From the IMG/VR virus record IMGVR_UViG_3300005519_000016, positions 1-22,869 of that record: a stretch of DNA of 22,869 nt, one strand, 5' to 3'. The DNA is from a virus. A program made the translations under genes and the position numbers. The notes beneath the pieces were generated by a model that saw nothing but the letters and a program-made list of their open reading frames with translations, searched no databases and was not told the DNA's origin. Within the stretch, counting starts at the first letter, position 1. Each line of letters begins with the position of its first letter. Shown piece by piece: positions 1 through 6,633 of this stretch.

Positions 1-163
1 GGTGCAACAAAATGCCGTGCCCCAAAAATACCATCAGCGAAGCGATCCCCCGAACGGCCTGGATATTGGTGATAACCTGGCCGCCCGGTAGCGAATGTGC
101 TGGCGCTGTTTGCGAGGCGGGATAACCACGAACCGCCGATGGAACACTTGCTGATGCCTTCAT
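1..163 (-). CDS. Acyltransferase-3 (OafA/YrhL-like) membrane protein, N-terminal part only
   Basis: The reading frame starts at the ATG at 163-161 and stays open to base 1, giving 54 residues. Residues 31-54 read ITNIQAVRGIASLMVFLGHG followed by ILLH, which is the start of the first membrane segment of the acyltransferase-3 family. The family's conserved Arg-X10-His pair is present as R38 and H49. Members are inner-membrane proteins of about 350 residues or more that move acyl groups, often acetyl, onto O-antigen, capsule or other surface sugars. A Shine-Dalgarno AAGGAA lies at 178-173. The first 30 residues are a non-membrane leader. Its place after the tail fibre fits a cargo gene that modifies the host receptor (inference). 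The substrate cannot be told from this fragment, and the C-terminal domain is outside the window. Confidence 0.75.
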   Translation of the reverse strand, partial: MKASASVPSAVRGYPASQTAPAHSLPGGQVITNIQAVRGIASLMVFLGHGILLH

Positions 164-175
164 TTTTACCGATTC

Positions 176-203
176 CTTGCGCCAAATTCATCCGTGGCGC
201 AAG
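176..203 (-). promoter_or_regulatory. 9-bp perfect hairpin overlapping the acyltransferase ribosome binding site
   Basis: CTTGCGCCA (203-195 on the minus strand) and TGGCGCAAG (184-176) are perfect complements around a 10-base loop. The 3' arm ends in AAG, the first bases of the Shine-Dalgarno AAGGAA of the gene starting at 163. Folding of the mRNA would therefore partly hide the ribosome binding site. The same palindrome could be a protein operator. A TATACT hexamer (207-202) overlaps its outer edge, but no convincing -35 element lies 16-18 bases upstream. Confidence 0.4.
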
Positions 204-225
204 TATATCGGTTTCTGGATCACAG

Positions 226-245
226 CCGCCCCATGTGGTGGGCGG
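226..245 (-). repeat. Short inverted repeat just after the fibre-associated gene
   Basis: CCGCCC (minus strand 245-240) pairs with GGGCGG (231-226) over an 8-base loop, 7 bases after the stop codon of the gene ending at 252. The following minus-strand bases contain no T-run, so it is not a standard intrinsic terminator. It could be a weak pause or a processing stem. Apart from this repeat and the hairpin at 176-203, I see nothing else in the 88-base gap 164-251. Confidence 0.25.
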
Positions 246-251
246 TCTGAT

Positions 252-440
252 CTATGCGGAAACGGCCGGCGCGGTGTAGTTCGCGCCATCGAACGAATAT
301 CCTATGCCTACCTGCGATCCATCCGGAATCAGGTTTGCCGTAGAGCCCTGTGGCGGAGTCCAGTCAGATACGCCGTCCCACGCAACGATATTGGTTACTA
401 CGCCGCTTTCTACAATGGCATATGTGCTGATGTCGCTCAT
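252..440 (-). CDS. Small tail-fibre-associated protein
   Basis: The protein has 62 residues. Its pattern is an N-terminal YAIVESGVVTNIVAWDG, then W..PP.G, then IPDGSQVGIGY and a final F-D-G...AP. This short module is often encoded beside, or fused to, tail-fibre assembly proteins in phages of proteobacteria. There is no catalytic motif, membrane segment or signal peptide. The start overlaps the fibre stop by one base (TAATG), so translation is probably coupled. The position directly after the fibre suggests a role in fibre assembly or in capping the fibre. The usual longer fibre-assembly domain is absent, so it may be a short stand-alone form. The role is inferred from position and pattern. 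Confidence 0.7.
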   Translation of the reverse strand: MSDISTYAIVESGVVTNIVAWDGVSDWTPPQGSTANLIPDGSQVGIGYSFDGANYTAPAVSA

Positions 441-1771
441 TATGCGAATTCCTCGATGATGACGATACCGGGTGCAGCTTGGCCCGACGCGCGCGCGATG
501 CCACCATTAGATGATGTGGCACCAGACGCTCCGCATCCTGGGCCTGAGCCGCTATTGCCGGCGCTATTTGCAGTAAGAATGCCGACTGAACCTTGCGATA
601 GAAACGAACCGCCGCCATTGCCAGAAAAAAGATTCCCGGTGTTATTTGCGATTCCTGCGCAGCCCGGACCGCCCAATCCGCCCGAGACGTTTGCACCGAC
701 AATCGAAGCACCGCCAGAACCACCCGCGGCCACAACAGGAGTAGAGGCTGCAAAACCTGCTGCACCACCAATGCCGCCGCCTGCAGTCACAACCGCGCCA
801 ATCGAAGACGTACCGCCGTTATTGCCATTACCGCTTGCCGGCGCGCCACCAGCACCAATTGTGATTGCCTGTCCGCTAAGCGATGCGACCGGGTAATAAC
901 CAATGGCATTAGCACCACCGCCGCCGCCACCGCCAGCCGCCCATTGTCCGGATAATGTTGCCGCAGCTCCGCCTCCGCTCCCACCACCCCCAACCACAGT
1001 AACGCGACAATGAGTCGTGCCCGCTGTCGGCGTATATGTACCGCTCGAGTTGAAGGTCTGGATGCTGAGCAGGCGCCCTGTGGATGACATCGCCTGCAGA
1101 ATATTTGTACCGTCTCCATACAGCTGCGCCGAGACGCCCTGCGGCACTGCGACGCCGCTGCCGGCTGCGGTCTTGGCGGTGACAGTAAAGGCGCCCGTTG
1201 TGTTGTTGATCAGCAGCCACTGCGATTTGAGCGCCGGGAAGATGATCTGCACGTTACCGGTAAGCGTGCCGGACAACGTAATGATCGGCAGACCGAATTG
1301 TGGCGGAGTCAGTGTCACATTAGCGTTTGTGAGTCCAGTCACCGCGGTGATGCCGTAGCCTTCGAGCGGCGCCCAGTTCGCTGCGCTGCCGTCCGTTGCG
1401 TCCGGGTTCGTCGCGTTGTTGTCTGCGAGATTTAGCCAGAATCCTGCACCGTCAGAGCGTTCGAGCACTGCGCCGGCCGGATAGCCACCGACGTTCGTAT
1501 CCGTCGCGAATGCGCTGTTCCACTTGAACTGACCACCAGCGTTTTGCCAGCGGATGACTGCGCTGATCAGATTCAGGATGCCGTTAAAATCGGCGCCAGC
1601 CGGCGGCACACCCCCAGCCGCAATCGGAGTGAATGTCAGCGGCGGAAAACCATCGTTGAGTGACGCGGCGCCCGGCGTGATGCCGATCTGCGACGCCTCC
1701 GGAATCGTGTTCTTCGTCCCGTTGGCAGCGAAGGCGAGCGGGACGAGTGTTGGTGTTTGACTAGCTTGCAT
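440..1771 (-). CDS. Tail fibre / adhesin with glycine-rich C-terminal domain
   Basis: The protein has 443 residues. Residues 1-140 form a baseplate-attachment region with the pattern of collar and short-fibre proteins (GVPPAGADFNGILNLISAVI, W..GG..., YPAGAVLE). Residues 150-235 look beta-rich. From residue 236 (IQTFNSSGTYTP) to the end there is a glycine-rich domain with runs such as GGGGSGGG (261-268) and a seven-glycine run at 280-286, then repeated G-G-x patches, ending in IVIIEEFA. Comparable Gly-rich tips fold as polyglycine-II sandwiches and bind the host surface. It overlaps the upstream DUF2612 gene by 11 bases and is followed by a small fibre-associated gene. Receptor binding is inferred from the architecture; the receptor is unknown. 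Confidence 0.85.
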   Translation of the reverse strand: MQASQTPTLVPLAFAANGTKNTIPEASQIGITPGAASLNDGFPPLTFTPIAAGGVPPAGADFNGILNLISAVIRWQNAGGQFKWNSAFATDTNVGGYPAGAVLERSDGAGFWLNLADNNATNPDATDGSAANWAPLEGYGITAVTGLTNANVTLTPPQFGLPIITLSGTLTGNVQIIFPALKSQWLLINNTTGAFTVTAKTAAGSGVAVPQGVSAQLYGDGTNILQAMSSTGRLLSIQTFNSSGTYTPTAGTTHCRVTVVGGGGSGGGAAATLSGQWAAGGGGGGGANAIGYYPVASLSGQAITIGAGGAPASGNGNNGGTSSIGAVVTAGGGIGGAAGFAASTPVVAAGGSGGASIVGANVSGGLGGPGCAGIANNTGNLFSGNGGGSFLSQGSVGILTANSAGNSGSGPGCGASGATSSNGGIARASGQAAPGIVIIEEFA

Positions 1772-2432
1772 TCACAGCTCCAGTAAAGAATGTGCCTTGC
1801 CCGAACGGCGCGGCGCTCGCAGTGCCCGCTTCCTTGAAGCCGAATACATTGGGAAGCTGCACCTGAATAATTGAAGCGAGCACGCCCGTCGGTCGCGGCA
1901 GCGCGCCGGACTGGGTCATGATCGCCATCTCGAATGGCTGCAGAAAAAATTCGAACGTGTAGCGCATCTGCATGTTGCCGAGGTCGTTGACGTAGCATCG
2001 ACCGCGGCCCGCGAACAGGTTCTGGAGCAGGCGGTTATAGCTGGGGATCGAACCGTCGGTGATGTTCGCCAGTGCCTTGACGAGAATCAGCGTGCGGAAT
2101 GCGTCGTCACCCAGCGAATAATTCTGCGTAACCGGTGCTCCCGAATAGAACGCCCCCGAACCGAAGGGTGTTGCGCTCAGTGTGCCCGCTTCGTCGAAGC
2201 CCAGATTCAGTTCGGCCGAGGGGATTTTCAGGATCCGGCCATTATCAAGACCGACAATTTTTCCCCAGATATCGAGGCCTTTACCGACCGCCGTATCGAC
2301 GTTCCAGATCAAATCGTAAAACGAGTCAATATCGGCCGACGGGTCGATATAACCGTTCATGTTCTGGATCAGTTGAACGATCGTCGGACTGTTCGCATAC
2401 TGACTGATAATCGTCTGCTCGACGTTATCCAT
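1761..2432 (-). CDS. DUF2612 baseplate wedge protein
   Basis: The protein has 223 residues and matches the DUF2612 pattern. It has an N-terminal helical part (QTIISQYANSPTIVQLIQNM), the GKGLDIWGKIVGL segment at 50-62, and the DDAFRTLILVKALANITDGS segment at 109-128. This family sits immediately after the J-like protein in contractile-tail clusters and corresponds in role to the P2 I protein, closing the wedge and meeting the fibre. Here it lies 30 bases after the J-like gene and overlaps the fibre gene by 11 bases, which agrees. An internal repeat is visible: residues 77-99 and 197-219 share 15 of 23 residues around EAGT.SA.PFG.G.F, and the second copy forms the C-terminus next to the fibre start. 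Confidence 0.85.
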   Translation of the reverse strand: MDNVEQTIISQYANSPTIVQLIQNMNGYIDPSADIDSFYDLIWNVDTAVGKGLDIWGKIVGLDNGRILKIPSAELNLGFDEAGTLSATPFGSGAFYSGAPVTQNYSLGDDAFRTLILVKALANITDGSIPSYNRLLQNLFAGRGRCYVNDLGNMQMRYTFEFFLQPFEMAIMTQSGALPRPTGVLASIIQVQLPNVFGFKEAGTASAAPFGQGTFFTGAVNAS

Positions 2433-2462
2433 AATCCGGCACCTGAAAATCCAATTCCAGAA

Positions 2463-3698
2463 TCATACGAGAGTAACGACGATATTATTCGCGGACAGCG
2501 TCGGAATCTGATTGATATTCACGCCGACCGAGTTCTGATTTGCGGTCGTCGTGCCGATTTGCACCGAGATTAATTCGACGTTCGGATTGATATTCTCGAT
2601 GCCCGGGTAATAGCGGCTCGCATAAATAGTGCGGCCGATGCGCGCGCGCTGGCCGCCGTCGGCGCCCGTGAAGGCCGCAGTGATCGCGTTCTGCACCAGC
2701 TGCGTGATGTTCGAAGGCAAGCCCGGCACGTTTGCGATCTGCACCGCGTACAGGATCGGCAGACCGGTCGCAATGTCTAGCTTCACCGTGTACTGCGGAA
2801 ACGGCGCCGTGTAGCCGTCGGTGTCAAAGACCGTCACCGCCGTGCTGCCCGAGTAGTTGCAGCCAGGCCCCTTCTTCGACCAGATTGCGTTCGCGACGTC
2901 CTGCACAGCGCCGCCGGCGACGCACACATACAGCGAGTTGGCCAGCAGCGTGACGCCGCCCACGACGGCGGGCGTGCCGAGCGGGTTATCGACCACGTAG
3001 GCATCCAGCACATTGGCCACGCTCAGCACCGCGCCGCGCACCGACGGCACCGAGCCTTGTGAGTTGAGTGCCACAGACTGACGGCGGCGATTCTCGAAGT
3101 CCGCGCGAGTCTCGACGTCCGAGCCCAGCACGCCGTCGGCGGCGTTGGAGATCGAATCGCAGCCCGGAATCTGCTGATAGATCTTCAGCGATCCGGCCGG
3201 ACACGCAATCGGGCCGGTGACCGCGCAGGCGAATGTCAGGTCGATGCTGCCGCTCGCCGGGATGACGCCGGCCTGCGTGCACAGATAGATGTTGCCGTCC
3301 GTCGAGCTCTGCGCCTTCGCGCCGACCGGGATCGGTGTATTGACCAGGCCGCTGCAGGTTGCAGTGACGCTGGTCGGCTCGGCGGGATTACGGTCGATGA
3401 AATAGATGCGCCCGATCGCGTCCTGAAACCGGCCATCGGACAGGTCGGGGTCCACGCCGTTGACGACCTCGAGGATGTCGTCGTTCTTCGCGCCGATGAT
3501 CGCCGTGACGCTCGAGGCAAGTTGCCCCTGCGGCGTCTTCACGTTCGGCGAGCCGTCGGCGTTCGTCACGTTCATGTTGCCGCCGAACGCGGCGTTCGTA
3601 TCGGCGAAAATGCCGTCGAGGATTGCAGACTCGTCGGGCACCGCCGGGCCGCTCGGTGCCCAGTTGATCGGAGGTACGCTGGAACTCGGGGTCGACAT
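2463..3698 (-). CDS. Baseplate J-like protein
   Basis: The protein has 411 residues, typical of the baseplate J family. The N-terminal part contains the TPQGQLASSVTAIIGAKNDD segment, where a tail-wedge helix is expected. The central part has the IPVGAKAQSSTDGNIYLC beta region and the ETRADFENRRRQSVALNSQG segment that characterises the family. The C-terminal part is a putative receptor-side domain. J proteins form the wedge ring of the baseplate and transmit the contraction signal to the sheath. The gene lies 9 bases after the gp25-like wedge gene and before the DUF2612 gene, the standard order. Its last 150 bases use more A/T-ending codons than the rest. Confidence 0.92.
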   Translation of the reverse strand: MSTPSSSVPPINWAPSGPAVPDESAILDGIFADTNAAFGGNMNVTNADGSPNVKTPQGQLASSVTAIIGAKNDDILEVVNGVDPDLSDGRFQDAIGRIYFIDRNPAEPTSVTATCSGLVNTPIPVGAKAQSSTDGNIYLCTQAGVIPASGSIDLTFACAVTGPIACPAGSLKIYQQIPGCDSISNAADGVLGSDVETRADFENRRRQSVALNSQGSVPSVRGAVLSVANVLDAYVVDNPLGTPAVVGGVTLLANSLYVCVAGGAVQDVANAIWSKKGPGCNYSGSTAVTVFDTDGYTAPFPQYTVKLDIATGLPILYAVQIANVPGLPSNITQLVQNAITAAFTGADGGQRARIGRTIYASRYYPGIENINPNVELISVQIGTTTANQNSVGVNINQIPTLSANNIVVTLV

Positions 3699-3707
3699 GG
3701 TGAGACC

Positions 3708-4058
3708 TCAGAAGGAAACAGGAAGAGTGATACCGCTCGACGTGGTCACCTGAATCGTGCCTTTGATCGTGCGACCCACGAACGAGGTGATCGTCGCGCT
3801 AGCCTTGACCACTTCATTGACGGTCAGCGCGGCCTGCTCGATCAACGATTGCAGCAGTTGCAGCGGCGGCGACTGGCCAAGCACTTCGGAGAAGTACGGC
3901 ACGCCGTCTGCGGTGTTGAACCAGCACTCGCCCTGAAACGTGCGCACGGCGCTCGCGACGTCCTGCGAGATTGAGTACGGATCGCTCGCCATCGCGATGT
4001 TGCCGCTCGCGTCGAGGCACAGATCCCACGTGGTTTGATCGAGCAATAGTGTGTTCAT
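3708..4058 (-). CDS. gp25-like baseplate wedge protein
   Basis: The protein has 116 residues. The segment SDPYSISQDVASAVRTFQGE, followed by W-F and VPYFSEVLG, is the core pattern of small gp25/W-like baseplate wedge proteins. In contractile tails these join the wedge to the first sheath ring and have a lysozyme-like fold without activity. The C-terminus is a beta hairpin (GTIQVTTSSGITLPVSF). The gene starts 2 bases after the spike stop (TGACCATG) and precedes the J-like gene, which is the expected order. Sequence similarity to the T4 protein itself is low; the call rests on pattern and position. Confidence 0.8.
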   Translation of the reverse strand: MNTLLLDQTTWDLCLDASGNIAMASDPYSISQDVASAVRTFQGECWFNTADGVPYFSEVLGQSPPLQLLQSLIEQAALTVNEVVKASATITSFVGRTIKGTIQVTTSSGITLPVSF

Positions 4059-4060
4059 GG

Positions 4061-4822
4061 TCAGTTCGGCGGGCTGGTGTTGTTGCCCGTTCCGTTCTCA
4101 TGGTGGGTGTGGGTGCTGTCGATCGCCTTGCCGTTCGAGGTAACCGAGCCGATGAAGTTGATGATGCCGGTGATGGTTGCCGCGACGCCGCTGGCTGTGC
4201 TGCCAGTCATTCCGGCAAGCCAGGACAGCAACCCCTGCACGATCACCATGCCGCTGAAACCGGACTGCGGCGAATTGACAGTGAGAGACGTCGAGGCGTC
4301 GATTTCGACGAGCGGCGCGGTCAGCGTGATCTTCGTCGGCGACACGATACCGATGCCGGCAGCCGAGAAGCGCACGTATTGCTGCGGCACGCCGTTCAGG
4401 AAGCCGCCGATATACAGGCCATCGGCTGCGTCGAACTTGCGCTTCGAACCCGGGTTCGCCTGTGCCTTCGTGGATTTCACTGCAGAGATGTCGCGATCTG
4501 CGATGACCGCTAACCCGATGTCGCCCTGCTTCGGATCGAGGATCACGGCATCGGTGCCGCCCTGCAGCCGGAAATAAGGCAGGTTGTACACGGTGCCGTG
4601 TGGCACCGCGTTGTCGCTGCCGTCGAGCTGGTTGACCAGCGGCCGCACGTCAACGAAGCCGACCGGCGACAGATCGCCTGCGTTGGTCACGGCGATCACT
4701 TCCACCAGCTTGGCCGTGCTGATTTCGGCCAGCACCTGACGGATCAGGAACAGCTGTTCGTTAAATGGCGAGCCGCCGGACGTCGCGTCGGCCGCGCCGC
4801 GGTAACCGAGGTCATTGGTCAT
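4061..4822 (-). CDS. Baseplate spike / central puncturing protein (gp138-like N-terminus)
   Basis: The protein has 253 residues if the ATG at 4822-4820 is used; the upstream extension is low-complexity and belongs to another frame. Residues 20-110 (LAEISTAKLVEVIAVTNAGD, VGFVDVRPLVNQ, LPYFRLQGGTDAVILDPKQG, GLAVIADRD) form the OB-fold typical of the gp138/gpV N-terminal domain. A beta-helical stretch follows (KITLTAPLVEIDASTSLTVN). The C-terminus ends IDSTHTHHENGTG..., a His-rich tip like those that bind iron in membrane-piercing spikes. It overlaps the hub gene by 11 bases, in line with a hub-spike complex. A membrane-like glycine/alanine stretch near residues 190-225 is probably buried helix, not a true membrane anchor. 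Confidence 0.85.
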   Translation of the reverse strand: MTNDLGYRGAADATSGGSPFNEQLFLIRQVLAEISTAKLVEVIAVTNAGDLSPVGFVDVRPLVNQLDGSDNAVPHGTVYNLPYFRLQGGTDAVILDPKQGDIGLAVIADRDISAVKSTKAQANPGSKRKFDAADGLYIGGFLNGVPQQYVRFSAAGIGIVSPTKITLTAPLVEIDASTSLTVNSPQSGFSGMVIVQGLLSWLAGMTGSTASGVAATITGIINFIGSVTSNGKAIDSTHTHHENGTGNNTSPPN

Positions 4823-5675
4823 TGCTGGGCACCGCGAGGATCGAAGTGAACCATTGGCCGTTGGGCGTCTCGGTCTGTAGCGAGTGCTGCACCTGCATGA
4901 CCGTCCATTTGCCGCGCGCCACCTGCAGGGAGCTATCCACCTGAACGACACCGCCCGGCTTGATGGATGCGTTAAACAGCGTCGTGAGACCGAGTCCGTT
5001 ACTGGAGAACGTCGGATAGCCGACCATTCCCGTGTCTGGAGAAATCAGCGGCACGTCGCCGCTGCGTGAACCGTTCTTCGGCCAGATCGCAAGCGTGCCA
5101 CGGTCAATCGTCCAGCTGATATCCGCGGCGCGCGCACACGCGCGGACCTGCGCGAGCGCGGTGCCCGGGAAATACGGGCTCGCCAGTTGGACGGACACGC
5201 CGTTGTTTTCGAACGCCACGCCCATCGTTTGCGCGAGCGTCTGCATGATCGTCGCGACGTCGGCGGAGCCGGGAAAGCTCAGTGCATTGACGGGCTTCAG
5301 CGCCGACGCGAGACCGCCAAGGCCGGTAATGTTCAGCGGAGTCTCCGGCGCGCCCTGAAACTCGCCCCACGCCTGCCAGATCGTGCCGTTGTAGATCGTT
5401 TGCAGGCCAGTCTCGTCATCGCCGGCCGCGACGAGCACCGCGTTGTTGAACATCACCGCCGAGTTGATCGGCCCGATGGTCGTCAGCTGGTTGATCATGT
5501 CGAGCGGCAGGCCGAACAGTCGCAACTGCGCCTGCGGCATCGCCTCCCCGCCGTAGACCTGAATGCCGGCATGCACGCGCAGACCCGACAGCGTGACCGT
5601 GTTCGCGCCCGAGTCACCGAACTGGCCGGTGCCGAGCGTGATCGTCACGTCGATGCGTTTGCGAGTGAAGCTCAT
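4812..5675 (-). CDS. Baseplate hub protein
   Basis: The protein has 287 residues. It starts with SFTRKRIDVTITLGTGQFG and continues with a region resembling the hub fold of gp27/gp44-like proteins: VYGGEAMPQAQLRLFGLPLD is the expected strand-and-loop for the first barrel. The middle (VATIMQTLAQTMGVAFENNG, ALAQVRACARAADISWTIDR) matches the helical insertion and second barrel, and the C-terminus (GKWTVMQVQHSLQTETPNGQ) is typical of hub proteins. The hub is a trimer that connects the tube end to the spike. It overlaps the plug gene by 4 bases (ATGA) and the spike gene by 11 bases. Confidence 0.82.
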   Translation of the reverse strand: MSFTRKRIDVTITLGTGQFGDSGANTVTLSGLRVHAGIQVYGGEAMPQAQLRLFGLPLDMINQLTTIGPINSAVMFNNAVLVAAGDDETGLQTIYNGTIWQAWGEFQGAPETPLNITGLGGLASALKPVNALSFPGSADVATIMQTLAQTMGVAFENNGVSVQLASPYFPGTALAQVRACARAADISWTIDRGTLAIWPKNGSRSGDVPLISPDTGMVGYPTFSSNGLGLTTLFNASIKPGGVVQVDSSLQVARGKWTVMQVQHSLQTETPNGQWFTSILAVPSNDQ

Positions 5676-5974
5676 GTGAGATCGCTCGCTTCAAGGTAGA
5701 CCAGTTGATAGCGCGCGCCGAGACCGTCGTACGTCGGATCGGCGACGCCTTGCGTGTCGAAAAACGACAGATCGCCGACAAACCCGAGATAGGACTGGCG
5801 CACGATCAGCACGCGGTCGCGCGCGATGACACCGGTCACGATCGGCACGTTGTTGACGTACAGGTCGAGATACATGCCCGTCGTCTTCTGATAGACCTTG
5901 AGCTGGCAGTTCTGGCCGCCGAGCAATGTGCTCAGCTTCTGCGACGGCACGGCAGATAGCGGAATAGTCTTCAT
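5672..5974 (-). CDS. Baseplate plug protein (Pam3 gp18-like)
   Basis: The protein has 100 residues from the ATG at 5974; a GTG three bases upstream would add one residue. The sequence IPLSAVPSQKLSTLLGGQNC, then LYVNNVPIVTGVI, then YLGFVGDLSFFDTQG and YDGLGARYQLVYLE follows the small beta-barrel family described as a baseplate plug in simple contractile phages. It is thought to seal the tube channel next to the hub. The start overlaps the Dit-like stop by one base (TGATG). No signal peptide or membrane segment is present. Confidence 0.75.
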   Translation of the reverse strand: MKTIPLSAVPSQKLSTLLGGQNCQLKVYQKTTGMYLDLYVNNVPIVTGVIARDRVLIVRQSYLGFVGDLSFFDTQGVADPTYDGLGARYQLVYLEASDLT

Positions 5975-6633
5975 CACCGCACCACCGAGACTGGGCCATA
6001 CAGCGCGGCAAGCGATGCGCTCGGCGTGCTCGCCTGCACCTGCCCTTGACTGACCGTGTCAGCAGACGCGGGATTCTGCACGTTGTCGAACGCCGCGGTC
6101 GCGTTCACGCGGATTTCCTCGATGTGCAGATCGACCTTCATCAGTGTCGCGCCGTCGCGCTGTTCCCGCCGGTAGTCGTAGGCCACGATGTTCGCGTTGT
6201 TGTAGACCACCTCCGGCATGACGATGCTGTAGAGGTTTGTCGACCGCTTGGCGATATCGATCGCAGAGATGAAATTGGCGCGCCGCTGCTCATCACCACC
6301 ACACACCAGGCTCACGACGGACGCATACGGACGCTGCACCTTGTTGTACGACTGGAACGCGCCCTGCTCCATCGGATAGTCGGGCACGTTCGAATCCGCG
6401 CGATATTGCACGGCGCGCACGCTGTCGGCGATCGCGACCGGCTGGTTGCTCGAATCGAATACTCCCCAAACCGGCTTCGCGAAGCCGAGCGCAAACTGGC
6501 CGAGGCCTGCGTTGATCAGGAAGCTGTTCACCTCGGTCAGCACCGGCGTGCCGACGAGACGCGCCAAAGCGGGAACGCCCGGCAGCGCCGGGACGTTCGG
6601 GAATTGCGGGACCGGAAGGTCTGGCATCGGCAT
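5974..6633 (-). CDS. Dit-like distal tail / tube-to-baseplate adaptor protein
   Basis: The protein has 219 residues. The N-terminus is proline-rich (MPMPDLPVPQFPNVPALPGV). The core contains VPDYPMEQGAFQSYNKVQRP, the signature segment of Dit-like N-terminal domains that form the ring at the end of the tail tube. A second strand-rich part (LMKVDLHIEEIRVNA) precedes a disordered C-terminus rich in Ser, Ala and Gln. It starts with a 1-base overlap on the tape-measure stop (TAATG) and is followed by the plug and hub genes, the usual place for this adaptor. A second possible start (residue 3) cannot be excluded. Confidence 0.78.
   Translation of the reverse strand: MPMPDLPVPQFPNVPALPGVPALARLVGTPVLTEVNSFLINAGLGQFALGFAKPVWGVFDSSNQPVAIADSVRAVQYRADSNVPDYPMEQGAFQSYNKVQRPYASVVSLVCGGDEQRRANFISAIDIAKRSTNLYSIVMPEVVYNNANIVAYDYRREQRDGATLMKVDLHIEEIRVNATAAFDNVQNPASADTVSQGQVQASTPSASLAALYGPVSVVR

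Noticed and set aside
226-245. Intrinsic terminator after the fibre-associated gene
   Set aside because: The stem is present but no T-run follows on the transcribed strand, so it is kept only as an inverted repeat.
560-990. G/C-rich repeats in the fibre gene as a mobile or CRISPR-like repeat
   Set aside because: The repeats are irregular glycine codons of the protein tip, with no constant repeat length or spacer.
4823-4951. N-terminal extension of the spike frame
   Set aside because: The extra residues are Arg/Pro/Ser-rich out-of-frame translation of the hub gene; the gp138-like domain begins after the ATG at 4822.
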